Part shown: positions 18,514 to 28,047 of the stretch, in pieces
Position numbering within the stretch: position 1 is the stretch's first letter
Layout: each line of letters starts with the position of its first letter
NCBI RefSeq assembly: GCF_024171645.1
Contig: NZ_JALKAC010000001.1
Location: 682,001-746,000, forward strand
Source of the DNA: Flavobacterium sp. HSC-32F16
GTDB taxonomy: Bacteria > Bacteroidota > Bacteroidia > Flavobacteriales > Flavobacteriaceae
Direction: 5' to 3'
Length of the DNA stretch: 64,000 bases
The notes under the pieces: model-generated
The model's database searches: none
What the model was told of the DNA's origin: nothing
Seen by the model: the letters and a program-made list of their open reading frames with translations, nothing else
Position numbers and translations under genes: made by a program

Positions 18514-19320
18514 ATGTCAAAAACAATTTTAATTACAGGAGCATCAAAAGGTTTTGGAAAAACCTGGGCAGAAGCATTTTTAGCAAAAGGATATAAAGTT
18601 GCGGCTACAGCCCGTAACGTAGAAACTTTAAAAGATTTAAAAGAAAAGTACGGTGAATCAGTTTTAGCATTAAAGCTGGATGTAGACAATCGTGAAGAAT
18701 CATTATCAGTTGTAGAAAAAGTGCATCAGCATTTTGGATCTATCGATATTTTGATCAATAATGCTGGTTACGCTTTAACCGGAGCAATTGAAGAAGCAAG
18801 TCAGAACGAAGCAAGAGCACAGTTTGAAACTAATTTCTTCGGGACATTATGGCTTACTCAGGCGGTTTTACCAATAATGAGAAATCAAAAAAGCGGCCAT
18901 ATTATTCAGATTTCTTCTATTTTAGGGTTAGCTGCTTTACCTACTATGGGACTTTACAATGCTTCGAAATTTGCTGTCGAAGGTTTAAGCGAAACTTTGG
19001 CAGCCGAAGTAAAACAATTTGGAATCAATGTCACTTTGGTAGAACCAAACGGTTATGCATCAAACATTTGGCACACCGGAATAAGCAGCGAGAGCAACCC
19101 TGTGTATGATGGTCTTAAAAAAGCTTTTTCAGAATCAGAAAATGATTTCGGAATTGTTGAAGCAACGGCTCCGGCGATCGTAAAACTAGTTGAAAGTGAA
19201 AATCCTCCATTGCGTTTGTTTTTAGGAAGAGTAGCTCTGCCATTTGTAAAACAGAACTATGAACAAAAATTAAAAGTGTGGGAAGAATGGAATGATGTTT
19301 CTGTAGAAGCACACGGATAA
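18514..19320 (+). CDS. Short-chain dehydrogenase/reductase
   Basis: This is a 268-residue classical SDR. The dinucleotide-binding motif TGASKGFGKTW is at about 7-17, followed by NNAGYAL near 85, the catalytic Ser in QISSILG and the YNASK motif (Tyr and Lys of the active site) near 150. The VARNVE-type segment after strand 2 gives no firm cofactor call; the basic residue in TARNVE suggests NADP(H). The substrate is unknown. A TetR operator lies in its upstream region, so it is probably the regulated target of the preceding repressor. Confidence 0.9.
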   Translation: MSKTILITGASKGFGKTWAEAFLAKGYKVAATARNVETLKDLKEKYGESVLALKLDVDNREESLSVVEKVHQHFGSIDILINNAGYALTGAIEEASQNEARAQFETNFFGTLWLTQAVLPIMRNQKSGHIIQISSILGLAALPTMGLYNASKFAVEGLSETLAAEVKQFGINVTLVEPNGYASNIWHTGISSESNPVYDGLKKAFSESENDFGIVEATAPAIVKLVESENPPLRLFLGRVALPFVKQNYEQKLKVWEEWNDVSVEAHG

Positions 19321-19482
19321 TTTAACAGTATTGAAAATAACCCGATTGGGCTATTTCTTCCACACATCTATAAATATTTTCATCCGATATTTAAAAAATA
19401 AAGCAATACATTAGAACTCCGGAGGAGCATAATATTTACAGATAAACAAAAACACGCATCCTAAAGTTCAAGTGGATAAATA

Positions 19483-19520
19483 AAAAAAGGCTTTCTGAAA
19501 ATTTTCAGAAAGCCTTTTTT
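19483..19520. terminator. Bidirectional terminator between convergent genes
   Basis: A long perfect hairpin with arms AAAAAAGGCTTTCTGAAAA and its complement is bounded by T runs on both strands. It lies between the SDR gene and the leftward alcohol dehydrogenase. Confidence 0.9.
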
Positions 19521-19536
19521 CTCTTTAAATTCTTTT

Positions 19537-20595
19537 TTAAGATTTAAGAGAATCCATATCAATTACAAAACGATATCTTACGTCGCTTTTCAGCATTCTT
19601 TCATACGCTTCGTTGATTTCCTGCATTTTAATAATTTCAATTTCTGAAACAATATTATGTTCGCCGCAAAAATCAAGCATTTCCTGTGTTTCGGCAATAC
19701 CGCCAATTACAGAACCCGCAACAGATTTTCTTCCCATAATCATTGGTACTGAATTTAAAATCGGTTCTAAACCTCCTAAATAGCCAACTAATACTAAAGT
19801 TCCGTTAATATTTAAAGTCGCAACATAAGGATTTACATCATGCACATAAGGAACCGTATCAATAATAAGATCGTATTTTCCGTGAACTGATTTCATCTGC
19901 TGATCATCTGTAGAAATAATTACAGAATCGGCACCCAAATCAATTGCATCTTGTATTTTATCCGGAGTTCTTGAAAACAAAGTAACTTCGGCACCTAAAC
20001 CTTTTGCCAGTTTAATTGCCATGTGTCCAAGCCCGCCTAAACCAACTATGGCAACTTTAGTTCCTTTTCCAACATTCCAGTGTCTTAATGGAGACCAGGT
20101 TGTAATTCCTGCGCAAAGTAAAGGCGCAACGGCTGCCAAATTTAAGTTGGAAGGCACTTTTAAAACAAAATGCTCGTCTACCACCACTTTTTCTGAATAA
20201 CCGCCAAAAGTGTGTCCGCCAATATTTTTATCCTTACCGTTGTAAGTTCCTGTAAATCCGTTTAGACAATATTGCTCTAAATCTTGCTTACAGCTTTCGC
20301 AAGTATGGCAAGAATCAACCATACAGCCTACTCCTGCTAAATCGCCTACTTTAAGTTTGGTAACCTCGTTTCCTACTTTCGTTACTCTCCCTACAATTTC
20401 ATGACCCGGAACTGCCGGATACAAACTTCCTCCCCAGTCATTTCTGGCAGTATGTAAATCAGAATGACATACACCACAGTATAAAATTTCGATTTCAACA
20501 TCTTTTGCCAAAACTTCTCTGCGTGCAATTGTCATTTCTTCCAGCAATGCATCTGCTGCTTTTGTACCAAATGCTTTTGTGTTACTTGTATTCAT
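19537..20595 (-). CDS. Zinc-dependent NAD(P) alcohol dehydrogenase, YahK-like
   Basis: This 352-residue medium-chain dehydrogenase has the catalytic zinc site CGVCHSDLHTARNDWG (Cys near 37) with GHEIVGRVTKVG, a structural zinc site CHTCESCKQDLEQYC with four Cys, and a Rossmann GLGGLGHMAIKLAKG near 180. The overall layout matches the cinnamyl-alcohol/YahK group of aldehyde reductases. Such enzymes reduce a broad range of aldehydes, usually with NADPH. It is a single-gene unit, leftward, ending at a shared terminator. Confidence 0.9.
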   Translation of the reverse strand: MNTSNTKAFGTKAADALLEEMTIARREVLAKDVEIEILYCGVCHSDLHTARNDWGGSLYPAVPGHEIVGRVTKVGNEVTKLKVGDLAGVGCMVDSCHTCESCKQDLEQYCLNGFTGTYNGKDKNIGGHTFGGYSEKVVVDEHFVLKVPSNLNLAAVAPLLCAGITTWSPLRHWNVGKGTKVAIVGLGGLGHMAIKLAKGLGAEVTLFSRTPDKIQDAIDLGADSVIISTDDQQMKSVHGKYDLIIDTVPYVHDVNPYVATLNINGTLVLVGYLGGLEPILNSVPMIMGRKSVAGSVIGGIAETQEMLDFCGEHNIVSEIEIIKMQEINEAYERMLKSDVRYRFVIDMDSLKS

Positions 20596-20870
20596 AATTT
20601 TTTTAGATTATTAAGTTGTAAAATTAAAACAGCTTCTTGCCTTAAAATAACAGAAAAGAAACATTTACTTATGAAATTCAAACAATTTTAAAACGTAATC
20701 AGCGGGGCAGAATCGGCAGATGTTAAACTATAAAGAGGGTTTCAAAGTGAACAATGTACTTGCAATTGAGTCATTTAATTTGATTTTATCTTTTGTCTTC
20801 TATCAAATTTAATAACTTTATCCTGAATAATAAGAACTTTATTGTTTTTAAAAACGAATCAAACCCTAAA

Positions 20871-21434
20871 ATGGACATTTCTTCAATTCTCGACCATATA
20901 TATCAGTTGCCGGAACAATCAAAAAAAGGTTTACTACTGACAATCAATTTAATAACATACCGAAAGGGACATATTATATTAAAAGCAGGAAAAGTAGAAT
21001 CCAGTATTTATTTTATCAAAAAAGGAATTGTAAGAGCTTATATCAACGAAGGGAATAACGATGTGACTTTTTGGTTTGGAAAAGAAGGAGAAACCATTAT
21101 TTCGATGAAAAGTTATGTCGAAAACCAAAATGGTTATGAAAACATCGAACTTTTGGAAGATTGTGAATTGTATGAATTAAAAACAGCCGATTTAGAGCGA
21201 TTGTTTAATTCTGATATTCATATTGCCAACTGGGGTCGAAAATTTGCCGAAAAAGAGCTCATTAAAACAGAAGAAAGATTAATTCCTAAATTGTTCAAAA
21301 ATGCCTCTGAACGTTATTTGGATCTTATAACAAATCATCCTGAATTAATTAAAAGAATTCAGTTAGGACATATTGCTTCTTATCTTGGCATAACCCAAGT
21401 CAGCCTCAGCAGAATTCGTGCTGAATTAAAATAA
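20871..21434 (+). CDS. Crp/Fnr-family transcription regulator
   Basis: From the ATG at 20871 this is a 187-residue protein. The frame stays open upstream to a TTG at 20793, but those extra 26 residues are Asn/Phe-rich and do not look like the family. Residues about 25-115 form a cyclic-nucleotide-binding-like jelly roll (HIILKAGKVESSIYFIKKG), without a clear cAMP phosphate-binding motif. The C-terminus carries a helix-turn-helix (LGHIASYLGITQVSLSRIR). The Cys pattern for an Fe-S cluster is absent. It may control the SMR transporter gene that begins 99 bp downstream. Confidence 0.85.
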   Translation: MDISSILDHIYQLPEQSKKGLLLTINLITYRKGHIILKAGKVESSIYFIKKGIVRAYINEGNNDVTFWFGKEGETIISMKSYVENQNGYENIELLEDCELYELKTADLERLFNSDIHIANWGRKFAEKELIKTEERLIPKLFKNASERYLDLITNHPELIKRIQLGHIASYLGITQVSLSRIRAELK

Positions 21435-21533
21435 TTATCCCAAGTTGTTAATCAAAATAAAATACTTTTTTATCATTTGTTAAATTTTTTCTGAATTTAG
21501 AGACGGAACTTTGCAACACAAATTTTTAACTAT

Positions 21534-21860
21534 ATGAACTGGATTATTTTAATTGTTGCAGGCCTTTTTGAGGTAGCCTTTGCAACTTGTCTTGGAAAAG
21601 CAAAAGAAACCGCCGGAATGGAAATGTATTATTGGTATATTGGTTTCTTTGTCTCTTTAACCATAAGTATGCTGCTGCTGATAAAAGCTACCGAAACGCT
21701 TCCAATGGGAACTGCATATGCCGTTTGGACAGGAATTGGAGCGGTTGGAACTGTACTAATGGGAATTTTTATTTTTAAAGAACCGGCAACTTTCTGGAGA
21801 TTATTTTTTCTTATAACCTTAGTAAGTTCTATTGTAGGTCTTAAAGCAGTTTCACACTAA
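21534..21860 (+). CDS. SMR-family efflux protein (SugE/Gdx-like)
   Basis: This 108-residue protein has four membrane helices. The conserved membrane Glu is in AGLFEVAFATCLGKAK near residue 13, and the second half contains TLPMGTAYAVWTGIGAVGTVL. The helix-1 motif and the AVWTGIG loop fit the SugE/Gdx guanidinium-exporter branch better than the EmrE drug branch. It works as a dual-topology dimer exchanging substrate for protons. The 99-bp leader shows no guanidine riboswitch that I can recognise. Confidence 0.85.
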   Translation: MNWIILIVAGLFEVAFATCLGKAKETAGMEMYYWYIGFFVSLTISMLLLIKATETLPMGTAYAVWTGIGAVGTVLMGIFIFKEPATFWRLFFLITLVSSIVGLKAVSH

Positions 21861-21882
21861 TTAAATCAACAATATTAAGTAT

Positions 21883-21920
21883 AAAAGCAGATTATTTCTT
21901 GAAAAAGTAATCTGCTTTTT
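21883..21920 (+). terminator. Terminator after the SMR gene
   Basis: A 12-bp perfect stem (AAAAGCAGATTA and TAATCTGCTTTT) is followed by a T run. Confidence 0.85.
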
Positions 21921-21940
21921 TATTGAATATATTTTAATTA

Positions 21941-21955
21941 ATGCATTTTATGCAT
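21941..21955. promoter_or_regulatory. ATGC-N7-GCAT palindrome upstream of the elaA-like gene
   Basis: ATGCATTTTATGCAT has the same ATGC-N7-GCAT form as 23348-23362 near the LysR gene and satisfies the T-N11-A rule for LysR sites. It lies 74 bp before the acetyltransferase start. Confidence 0.5.
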
Positions 21956-22029
21956 CACTTGATAAAAAATAAGCATTTCATATCATTACTCTCTATTCTA
22001 TCTTTGTCAAAAAAAAGTAAACCTGGAAT

Positions 22030-22476
22030 ATGACCTTAAATTATTGTATTAAATCTTTTGATGAATTAACCAACAACGAATTGTATGATCTGCTTCGTTT
22101 AAGAAGTGAAATTTTCGTAGTAGAACAAAATTGTCCTTATCTGGATCTGGATAACAAAGACCAGAAAAGTTTACATCTTTTATATTATGTAAATAACGAA
22201 TTTGCAGCAAGTACACGGTTACTTCCGGCTGGTTTATCTTTTGAGGAAATTTCTATAGGCAGAGTTGTTGTAGCGAACTCTCACCGCGGATTGGGATTAG
22301 GAGTAAAACTAATGGAAGTTTCGATAAAAGGCTGTCAGGAAAAATTTGGAAATGGTCCAATTCGGATTGGGGCGCAGTATCATTTATCAAAATTTTATCA
22401 GTCATTAGGATTTGTCGAGCAGGGAGAACAGTACGATGAAGACGGAATTCCGCACATTGAAATGTTACGAGCATAA
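22030..22476 (+). CDS. elaA: GNAT acetyltransferase, ElaA-like
   Basis: This 148-residue GNAT protein begins with the ElaA-type segment LLRLRSEIFVVEQNCPYLDLD. The acetyl-CoA loop is in IGRVVVANSHRGLGLGVKLM (Q/R-x2-G-x-G/A pattern), and the C-terminal AQYHLSKFYQSLGF strand-helix follows. The natural substrate of ElaA is not established. It converges with the lysR gene, with 5 bp between stops, and a LysR-type palindrome precedes it. Confidence 0.85.
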   Translation: MTLNYCIKSFDELTNNELYDLLRLRSEIFVVEQNCPYLDLDNKDQKSLHLLYYVNNEFAASTRLLPAGLSFEEISIGRVVVANSHRGLGLGVKLMEVSIKGCQEKFGNGPIRIGAQYHLSKFYQSLGFVEQGEQYDEDGIPHIEMLRA

Positions 22477-22481
22477 TACAT

Positions 22482-23345
22482 TTACGGAACAACCAGCTTT
22501 AAAACATTGGCCAAAACCGGATTATGATCTTCGGCTCTCCAGTTGATATAAAGATCGGTTTCTAACGGAAGTTTAATAAATCGAATGCCGGATATTTCAT
22601 GAAAAACATACGAATCCGGTAATATGGCAATGCCAAGTCCTTTTCGAACCAATGCAATAATTGCCGAACCAAATTCAGAATGAAGATACACTTCGGGTGC
22701 ATTTTCAAAAGAATGGAACAATCGCTGTATCAAATCGCTGTAACTGCTTCCTTCATCTGTAGTAGGCAATATAAATTTTTGATTCGCCAATGATTCTTTC
22801 GTAAGATCTTCAGGCTTTTGATAAGGATGATTGTCAGGAACCACGATTGCCAAATTATCCGTGTAGATTTTTTCTGATTTTATATCACGGGCATTATTAA
22901 TATCTCGCGTAATGGCCAGATCAATTTTATAATTGCGGAGAAATTCCTGCTGGTTTTCATACAAAACCTGAACCAGTTTAATTTTTAACTTTGGAAATGA
23001 ATCGGAAATACGGGATAAAATATCCGGCATAATAGAGGCTGAAATAGAATCCGGATGAGAAATGGTAAGTGTACCGCTTTCGCCTAAATGAATCTGACGT
23101 GCTGATTGATGGATGTACTCCAGCTTACTTAGTTCTACTTCCCATTTTTCTTTAAGAAATCTGCCGGCAGCTGTAAGTTTAACATTTCGTTTGTTCCGCT
23201 CAAATAACTGAACACCAAGCTGGTTTTCGAGAGACTGAATCTGACGGCTTAGAGCCGATTGTGTAATATTCATTTTTCCGGCTGTGTTCCAGAAATGAAG
23301 CTCACGAGAAAGAGCCAGAAAATATTTAATCTGCTGTAAATCCAT
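22482..23345 (-). CDS. LysR-family regulator
   Basis: This 287-residue protein has an N-terminal LysR winged helix-turn-helix (1-60: AGKMNITQSALSRQIQSLENQLGVQLFER) and a two-lobe periplasmic-binding-like effector domain (about 90-287). The start overlaps nothing. The 65-bp gap to the divergent acetyltransferase contains a T-N11-A palindrome. By the usual LysR arrangement it should control the divergent acetyltransferase-EamA pair, and the matching site near the ElaA gene suggests a second target. Confidence 0.9.
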   Translation of the reverse strand: MDLQQIKYFLALSRELHFWNTAGKMNITQSALSRQIQSLENQLGVQLFERNKRNVKLTAAGRFLKEKWEVELSKLEYIHQSARQIHLGESGTLTISHPDSISASIMPDILSRISDSFPKLKIKLVQVLYENQQEFLRNYKIDLAITRDINNARDIKSEKIYTDNLAIVVPDNHPYQKPEDLTKESLANQKFILPTTDEGSSYSDLIQRLFHSFENAPEVYLHSEFGSAIIALVRKGLGIAILPDSYVFHEISGIRFIKLPLETDLYINWRAEDHNPVLANVLKLVVP

Positions 23346-23347
23346 TG

Positions 23348-23362
23348 ATGCAATTTACGCAT
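23348..23362. promoter_or_regulatory. LysR-type operator between divergent genes
   Basis: ATGCAATTTACGCAT is an ATGC-N7-GCAT palindrome (contains T-N11-A) immediately upstream of the lysR start. A further ATGCATT half-site lies at 23389-23395 nearer the divergent gene. Confidence 0.6.
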
Positions 23363-23410
23363 TTATTAAAAACAAAAAGCAGGTTTTAATGCATTAATAA
23401 CCAAAAAAAC

Positions 23411-23938
23411 ATGAATACTTTAAAAATCAATAAGGCCCTAATTAGTGATACGGTTAAACTTCAAACTATTGGAAGAATAACTTTTTCTGAAACATTTTCT
23501 GATGTCAATTCAGAGGAAAATATGATGAAATATCTGGATGAGAGTTTTGCTTTAGAAAAGCTGACTTCTGAACTTAACAATAAAGATTCGCACTTTTATC
23601 TGGCAGAATTAGACGGTCAGGTTATTGGCTATTTAAAATTAAATACCGCAGAAGCTCAAACTGAAATGAAGCAAAACAATGCGCTCGAAATAGAACGAAT
23701 ATATGTTCTAAAGGAATTTCATGGCAAAAAAGTGGCGCAGGAACTTTACAGCCAAGCTTTAAAAAAAGCCCAGGAAGTTAAGGCTGAATATATTTGGCTT
23801 GGTGTCTGGGAGAAAAATTTCAGGGCAGTAAGTTTTTATACCAAAAACGGTTTTGTACAATTTGACACTCATATTTTCAGATTAGGCAATGACGAACAAA
23901 CCGATTTAATGATGAAGAAAGTTTTAACGAATGAATAA
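23411..23938 (+). CDS. GNAT acetyltransferase
   Basis: This 175-residue protein has the GNAT core: FYLAELDGQVIGYLKL (beta 2-3), LEIERIYVLKEFHGKKVAQELY (beta 4 and the acyl-CoA loop) and IWLGVWEKNFRAVSFYTKNGF (C-terminal helix). This is the pattern of PaiA-like polyamine or small-amine acetyltransferases, so a diamine substrate is possible but unproven. It overlaps the EamA gene by 8 bp and is divergent from the LysR gene. Confidence 0.85.
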   Translation: MNTLKINKALISDTVKLQTIGRITFSETFSDVNSEENMMKYLDESFALEKLTSELNNKDSHFYLAELDGQVIGYLKLNTAEAQTEMKQNNALEIERIYVLKEFHGKKVAQELYSQALKKAQEVKAEYIWLGVWEKNFRAVSFYTKNGFVQFDTHIFRLGNDEQTDLMMKKVLTNE

Positions 23939-24824
23939 AAGACAAATTTTACTGGTTTTACTTATCATTGGCACCGCCTTTTGGGGTATATCATATTCTG
24001 TAACCAAACTGGCAATAGGAAATTATTCGCCATCTACATTTTTGTTTTATCGTTTTTTACTGGCAGTAATGGTTCTAACCGTTATTTTCTGGAAATATGT
24101 TAGAAAAACCAATCTGGAATCTATTAAAACCGGTGCTATTTTGGCTGTCCCTATGTTTTTAGGTATTCATTTGCAGACGGTTGGTTTAAAATATACAGAT
24201 GCATCTCAATGTTCTTTTATCGCAGGATTGTGCGTGATAATAATTCCATTAATCAAACTTACGGTCTATAGAACAAGTCCGCCTTTAAAAATCTGGATAG
24301 CGGCTTTAACAGCTTTATCCGGTTTGTTTATCATAGCGGTAAAAGAAAAATTCACTATAAATCTTGGCGATTTGTACACCATTGCAGGTGCATTTGCTTT
24401 TGCTGTTTATTTAATTTCTGTCGAAAAACATTCAGCCGCAAAAAATCTCTTATCATCAATTGTTCCCATGTTTGCAATCTGTGCTTTGCTGACTTTCTTT
24501 TTGGCACTAACAGATCAAAATGCCGATTGGTTTCCGGAAAGAGATACTTTTTGGCTTGGCGTTATTTATTGTGCCTTATTTTCTACAGCCTATATGTATA
24601 CTATTTCTAATATCTCGCAACGCTATTTATCTGCCGAAAGAGTCGCGGTGATTTATTTGTTTGAACCTATTTTTGGAGCCATAGCCGCTTTTTTTATTCT
24701 TGGCGAAAATCTTTCGTTCCGTTTGCTTTTGGGAGGCTGTCTTATTTTTGCCGCAACTCTTATTTCTGAAGTAAACTTTAAGAACACCAAATATAAATTA
24801 CGGATTAAAAAAAATACCATTTAA
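23931..24824 (+). CDS. EamA/DMT-family transporter
   Basis: This 297-residue protein has ten hydrophobic segments in two EamA repeats, the first opening with GTAFWGISYSVTKLAIGNYSPS and the second with GDLYTIAGAFAFAVYLISVE. The family exports amino acids, metabolites or drugs. Its 8-bp overlap with the acetyltransferase suggests that the two handle a common compound, one by acetylation and one by export. A terminator follows. Confidence 0.85.
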   Translation: MNKRQILLVLLIIGTAFWGISYSVTKLAIGNYSPSTFLFYRFLLAVMVLTVIFWKYVRKTNLESIKTGAILAVPMFLGIHLQTVGLKYTDASQCSFIAGLCVIIIPLIKLTVYRTSPPLKIWIAALTALSGLFIIAVKEKFTINLGDLYTIAGAFAFAVYLISVEKHSAAKNLLSSIVPMFAICALLTFFLALTDQNADWFPERDTFWLGVIYCALFSTAYMYTISNISQRYLSAERVAVIYLFEPIFGAIAAFFILGENLSFRLLLGGCLIFAATLISEVNFKNTKYKLRIKKNTI

Positions 24825-24831
24825 ATACCAG

Positions 24832-24864
24832 AAAGGCTCAATTTAATTGAGCCTTTTATTTTTA
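24832..24864 (+). terminator. Terminator after the EamA gene
   Basis: AAAGGCTCAATT and AATTGAGCCTTT form a stem with a two-base loop, followed by TATTTTT. Confidence 0.85.
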
Positions 24865-25006
24865 CTATTTTAACTCTTGTACTTTCAAAAATAAACTCGG
24901 TATATACTGATAATTATATAATTACAAATTTTAATAGTATAAGCATATAAGGTATTTCTGAGATAAATTTGATATAGATTCAAATTCATTTTAAAAATAC
25001 ATTTGT

Positions 25007-25489
25007 ATGGTCATCTTTATCATTATACAATTACTGCTTGTTTCTATAGCTGCAACTTCAGCTATGACCTGGTTTAGTTATGCCATGTCAAAAAGTTTTA
25101 GAGAATTGTATAAAGAACCCGTATTACTTGCCTTTGTTATAGATAAATTAAAATTGAATCTTTCTAAACAATCAAAAAAAACGTGGGGCTGGTTATTGCA
25201 TTATATAATCGGTTTTTTGTTTGTTCTTGGATATCATATTATTTGGGTAAAGGACATTTTAGCAATTTCACCGTTAAATGCTCTCCTACTAGGAATAATT
25301 AGCGGTTTGATTGGTATTATAAGCTGGGTATTTATGTTCAAAATAACCCATCATCAACCCCCAATTGACTTTAAAGGTTATTATATTCAGCTGTTCTTTG
25401 CTCATATAATTTTTGCTATTGTCGCAACGGCACTCTACTCTATTACACTGACTCTTTTAATACTAACAAATTCCTATGTCACTGTCTAA
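25007..25489 (+). CDS. Four-helix membrane protein overlapping ligD
   Basis: This 160-residue protein has four membrane helices (about 3-25, 62-82, 88-110 and 128-155). The spacing of GWLLHYIIGFLFVLGY, PLNALLLGIISGLIG and FFAHIIFAIVATALY resembles DUF2938-type proteins. I am not certain of that match and no function is known. Its last 14 bp overlap the start of ligD, so the two are translationally coupled, although no role for a membrane protein in end joining is established. Confidence 0.6.
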   Translation: MVIFIIIQLLLVSIAATSAMTWFSYAMSKSFRELYKEPVLLAFVIDKLKLNLSKQSKKTWGWLLHYIIGFLFVLGYHIIWVKDILAISPLNALLLGIISGLIGIISWVFMFKITHHQPPIDFKGYYIQLFFAHIIFAIVATALYSITLTLLILTNSYVTV

Positions 25490-28040
25490 ATATAACGAAA
25501 AGAGAGATTTTAAGCAAACGCGTGAGCCGAAAGGCAAGATCGAAAAATCAGCCAGTGAATTGATTTTTGTAGTTCAAAAACACGCTGCATCGCATTTGCA
25601 TTATGATTTCAGACTTGAAATGGATGGCGTTCTAAAAAGCTGGGCGGTTCCAAAAGGACCTTCAATGGATCCCGATGTAAAACGCCTTGCCATGATGGTA
25701 GAAGATCATCCTTACAGTTATAAAGATTTTGAAGGAACAATTCCCGCAGGAAATTACGGCGCAGGAAATGTGATTGTTTGGGATAATGGAACGTATACTT
25801 CTGACGAAAAAACGGCTTCTGACGAAAAAATGCTTTTAGCCGATCTTAAAAAAGGGCGTTTAAGTTTTATTTTAAAGGGAAAAAAACTCAAAGGCGAATT
25901 TTCGTTAGTAAAACTTCACGGAAAACAAGAAAATGCCTGGCTTTTAATCAAAAAACAAGATAAATACGCTTCGGATTCTGATATATTAGAAAAAGACAAA
26001 TCGGTGATATCTAAAAGAAGTTTAGAAGAACTGGAGAAAAAATCAGATAAGATGACAGCCAAATCTGAAGAAAAAGAGACGGAGGGAAAAAACATAAAAA
26101 AAAAGCCTAAAGCTAAAGCTGTAAAAGCCGAATTCATCAAACCTATGCTTGCCAATATTACAGAAAAGCCTTTTGATAATGATGAATGGGTTTTTGAAAA
26201 TAAATATGACGGTTACCGCACTATTGCTGTTGTGAATGCTGATAAAGCAGAGTTGTTCAGCAGAAATAAAATTTCTTTCGACATTAATTTTAAACCTGTT
26301 GCTGACGAATTAAAAAAAATAGATCATACGGTTGTTCTGGATGGCGAAATCGTTGTTGAAAATGAATCAGGACGAGCGGATTTTCAATTGCTTCAAAACT
26401 ATTTAAAAACCGGAATTGGAAATTTAAAGTATTATGTTTTTGATTTACTGAATTTAGATGGAAATCCTGTCACAGAATTGTCTCTTCTCGACCGAAAAGA
26501 ACTGCTTAAAATTTTATTTAATAAATATCAGTTGTCGAATATTTTCTACTCTGAACATACAATTGGAGACGGAATTCTACAATTTGAAAAGGCACGCAAG
26601 AATAATAGTGAAGGAATAATTGCCAAAAAAGCCAATAGTTCTTATACTGCTGCAGGAAGAAGTAATAACTGGCTTAAGATTAAAATTTCTAACGAAGAAG
26701 AAGCGATTATCATTGGAATTACAGAACCTAAAAATTCCCGAAAATATTTTGGTGCTATTCTGCTGGGCCAATATAAAGGCAAAGAACTGCAATTTATTGG
26801 AAAATGCGGCACTGGTTTTACAGAGTCTGTTTTAAAGGAACTTTATACTCAGTTAAAGCCCATTTTTACAGACAAATCACCACTGCCTGAAAAAGTTCCT
26901 TTACGGGATACCATTCAATGGGTAAAACCCAAATTAGTCTGTCAGGTAAAATATTCTGAATGGACTCAGGATCACAATTTAAGACATCCGGTTTATCTGG
27001 GATTAAGAATTGATAAAAATGCCAAAGAGGTTGTTTTTAATGGAAAGGATAATAATAAAACTATAAATCATACCGAGGAAAAAATGGAAGATTTAAAAGA
27101 AAGCAAAACGGAAAATGACTACGATTTGAAAGTGGGAAAAACGACACTGCACTTTACCAATCAAAACAAAATATATTTTCCACAAGACGGAATTACAAAA
27201 GGTGATATTATTCAATATTACAATGAAGCAGCACCACTTATTCTGCCTTATTTAAAAGACCGTCCGGAATCGATGAACCGTTTTCCTAACGGAATTGATT
27301 CGCCTGGTTTTTACCAGAAAGATATTGATGTCGACAAAACTCCAAAATGGCTGAAAACCAAAAAGATCTTTTCAGAATCAAATGATGCCGATGTAAATTA
27401 TCTTATTTGTAATGATAAAGAAACGTTGCTGTATATGGCAAATTTGGGCTGTATTGAAATAAATCCCTGGAATTCTACTATCAAAAATATTCAAAACCCA
27501 GATTGGCTGGTTATCGATTTAGATCCTGCAAAAGAAGATGATTTTAAAACTGTGGTTGAAACGGCATTGGTAGTGAAAGAAGTTTTGGATGAATTGGAAA
27601 CGGAATGTTTATGTAAAACTTCCGGAGCTTCGGGACTGCATATTTTTATACCGCTTGGGGCACAATATGATTATGATTCGATTAAAATTCTAGCCGAATT
27701 AATTGCGAAAGAAGTACATACAAGACTGCCTAAAACAACTTCAATCGAAAGAAGTATAAAGAAAAGAAAAAATAAATTGTATATCGATTTTCTTCAAAAC
27801 CGAAGAGGACAAACTTTGGCTGCGCCCTACTCAGTCCGCCCAAAACCAGGCGCAACAGTTTCGACTCCATTAGAATGGAATGAAGTAAATGAAAAACTGC
27901 ATCCGTCGCAGTTTACGATTAAAAACGTATTACAGCGTTTTGAAAAGAAAGGCGATTTATGGAAACCTGTCTTGTCAAAAGGCGCAAATATCAAAAAGAT
28001 TATCAAGAAATTAGAAGAAAAACAAAGTGGTGATGAATAA
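25476..28040 (+). CDS. ligD: Multi-domain DNA ligase D (NHEJ)
   Basis: This 854-residue protein carries the three LigD modules in the order phosphoesterase, ligase, polymerase. The phosphoesterase (about 10-160) has the HLHYDFRLEMDGVLKSWAVP core. A Lys-rich linker leads to the ATP-dependent ligase, whose nucleotidyl-transfer motif ENKYDGYR has the adenylated Lys near residue 243. The OB-fold ends near 530. The primase-type polymerase (about 550-840) contains RPESMNRFPNGID, the DWLVIDLDPAK metal-binding Asp pair and SGASGLHIFIPL. LigD trims, fills and seals double-strand breaks held by Ku. The partner gene ku lies immediately downstream, facing it. Confidence 0.95.
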   Translation: MSLSKYNEKRDFKQTREPKGKIEKSASELIFVVQKHAASHLHYDFRLEMDGVLKSWAVPKGPSMDPDVKRLAMMVEDHPYSYKDFEGTIPAGNYGAGNVIVWDNGTYTSDEKTASDEKMLLADLKKGRLSFILKGKKLKGEFSLVKLHGKQENAWLLIKKQDKYASDSDILEKDKSVISKRSLEELEKKSDKMTAKSEEKETEGKNIKKKPKAKAVKAEFIKPMLANITEKPFDNDEWVFENKYDGYRTIAVVNADKAELFSRNKISFDINFKPVADELKKIDHTVVLDGEIVVENESGRADFQLLQNYLKTGIGNLKYYVFDLLNLDGNPVTELSLLDRKELLKILFNKYQLSNIFYSEHTIGDGILQFEKARKNNSEGIIAKKANSSYTAAGRSNNWLKIKISNEEEAIIIGITEPKNSRKYFGAILLGQYKGKELQFIGKCGTGFTESVLKELYTQLKPIFTDKSPLPEKVPLRDTIQWVKPKLVCQVKYSEWTQDHNLRHPVYLGLRIDKNAKEVVFNGKDNNKTINHTEEKMEDLKESKTENDYDLKVGKTTLHFTNQNKIYFPQDGITKGDIIQYYNEAAPLILPYLKDRPESMNRFPNGIDSPGFYQKDIDVDKTPKWLKTKKIFSESNDADVNYLICNDKETLLYMANLGCIEINPWNSTIKNIQNPDWLVIDLDPAKEDDFKTVVETALVVKEVLDELETECLCKTSGASGLHIFIPLGAQYDYDSIKILAELIAKEVHTRLPKTTSIERSIKKRKNKLYIDFLQNRRGQTLAAPYSVRPKPGATVSTPLEWNEVNEKLHPSQFTIKNVLQRFEKKGDLWKPVLSKGANIKKIIKKLEEKQSGDE

Positions 28041-28047
28041 TGTTTAA

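Noticed and set aside
21435..21533. Guanidine riboswitch ahead of the SMR gene
   Set aside because: The 99-bp leader is AT-rich and I found none of the conserved GC-rich stems of the known guanidine classes.
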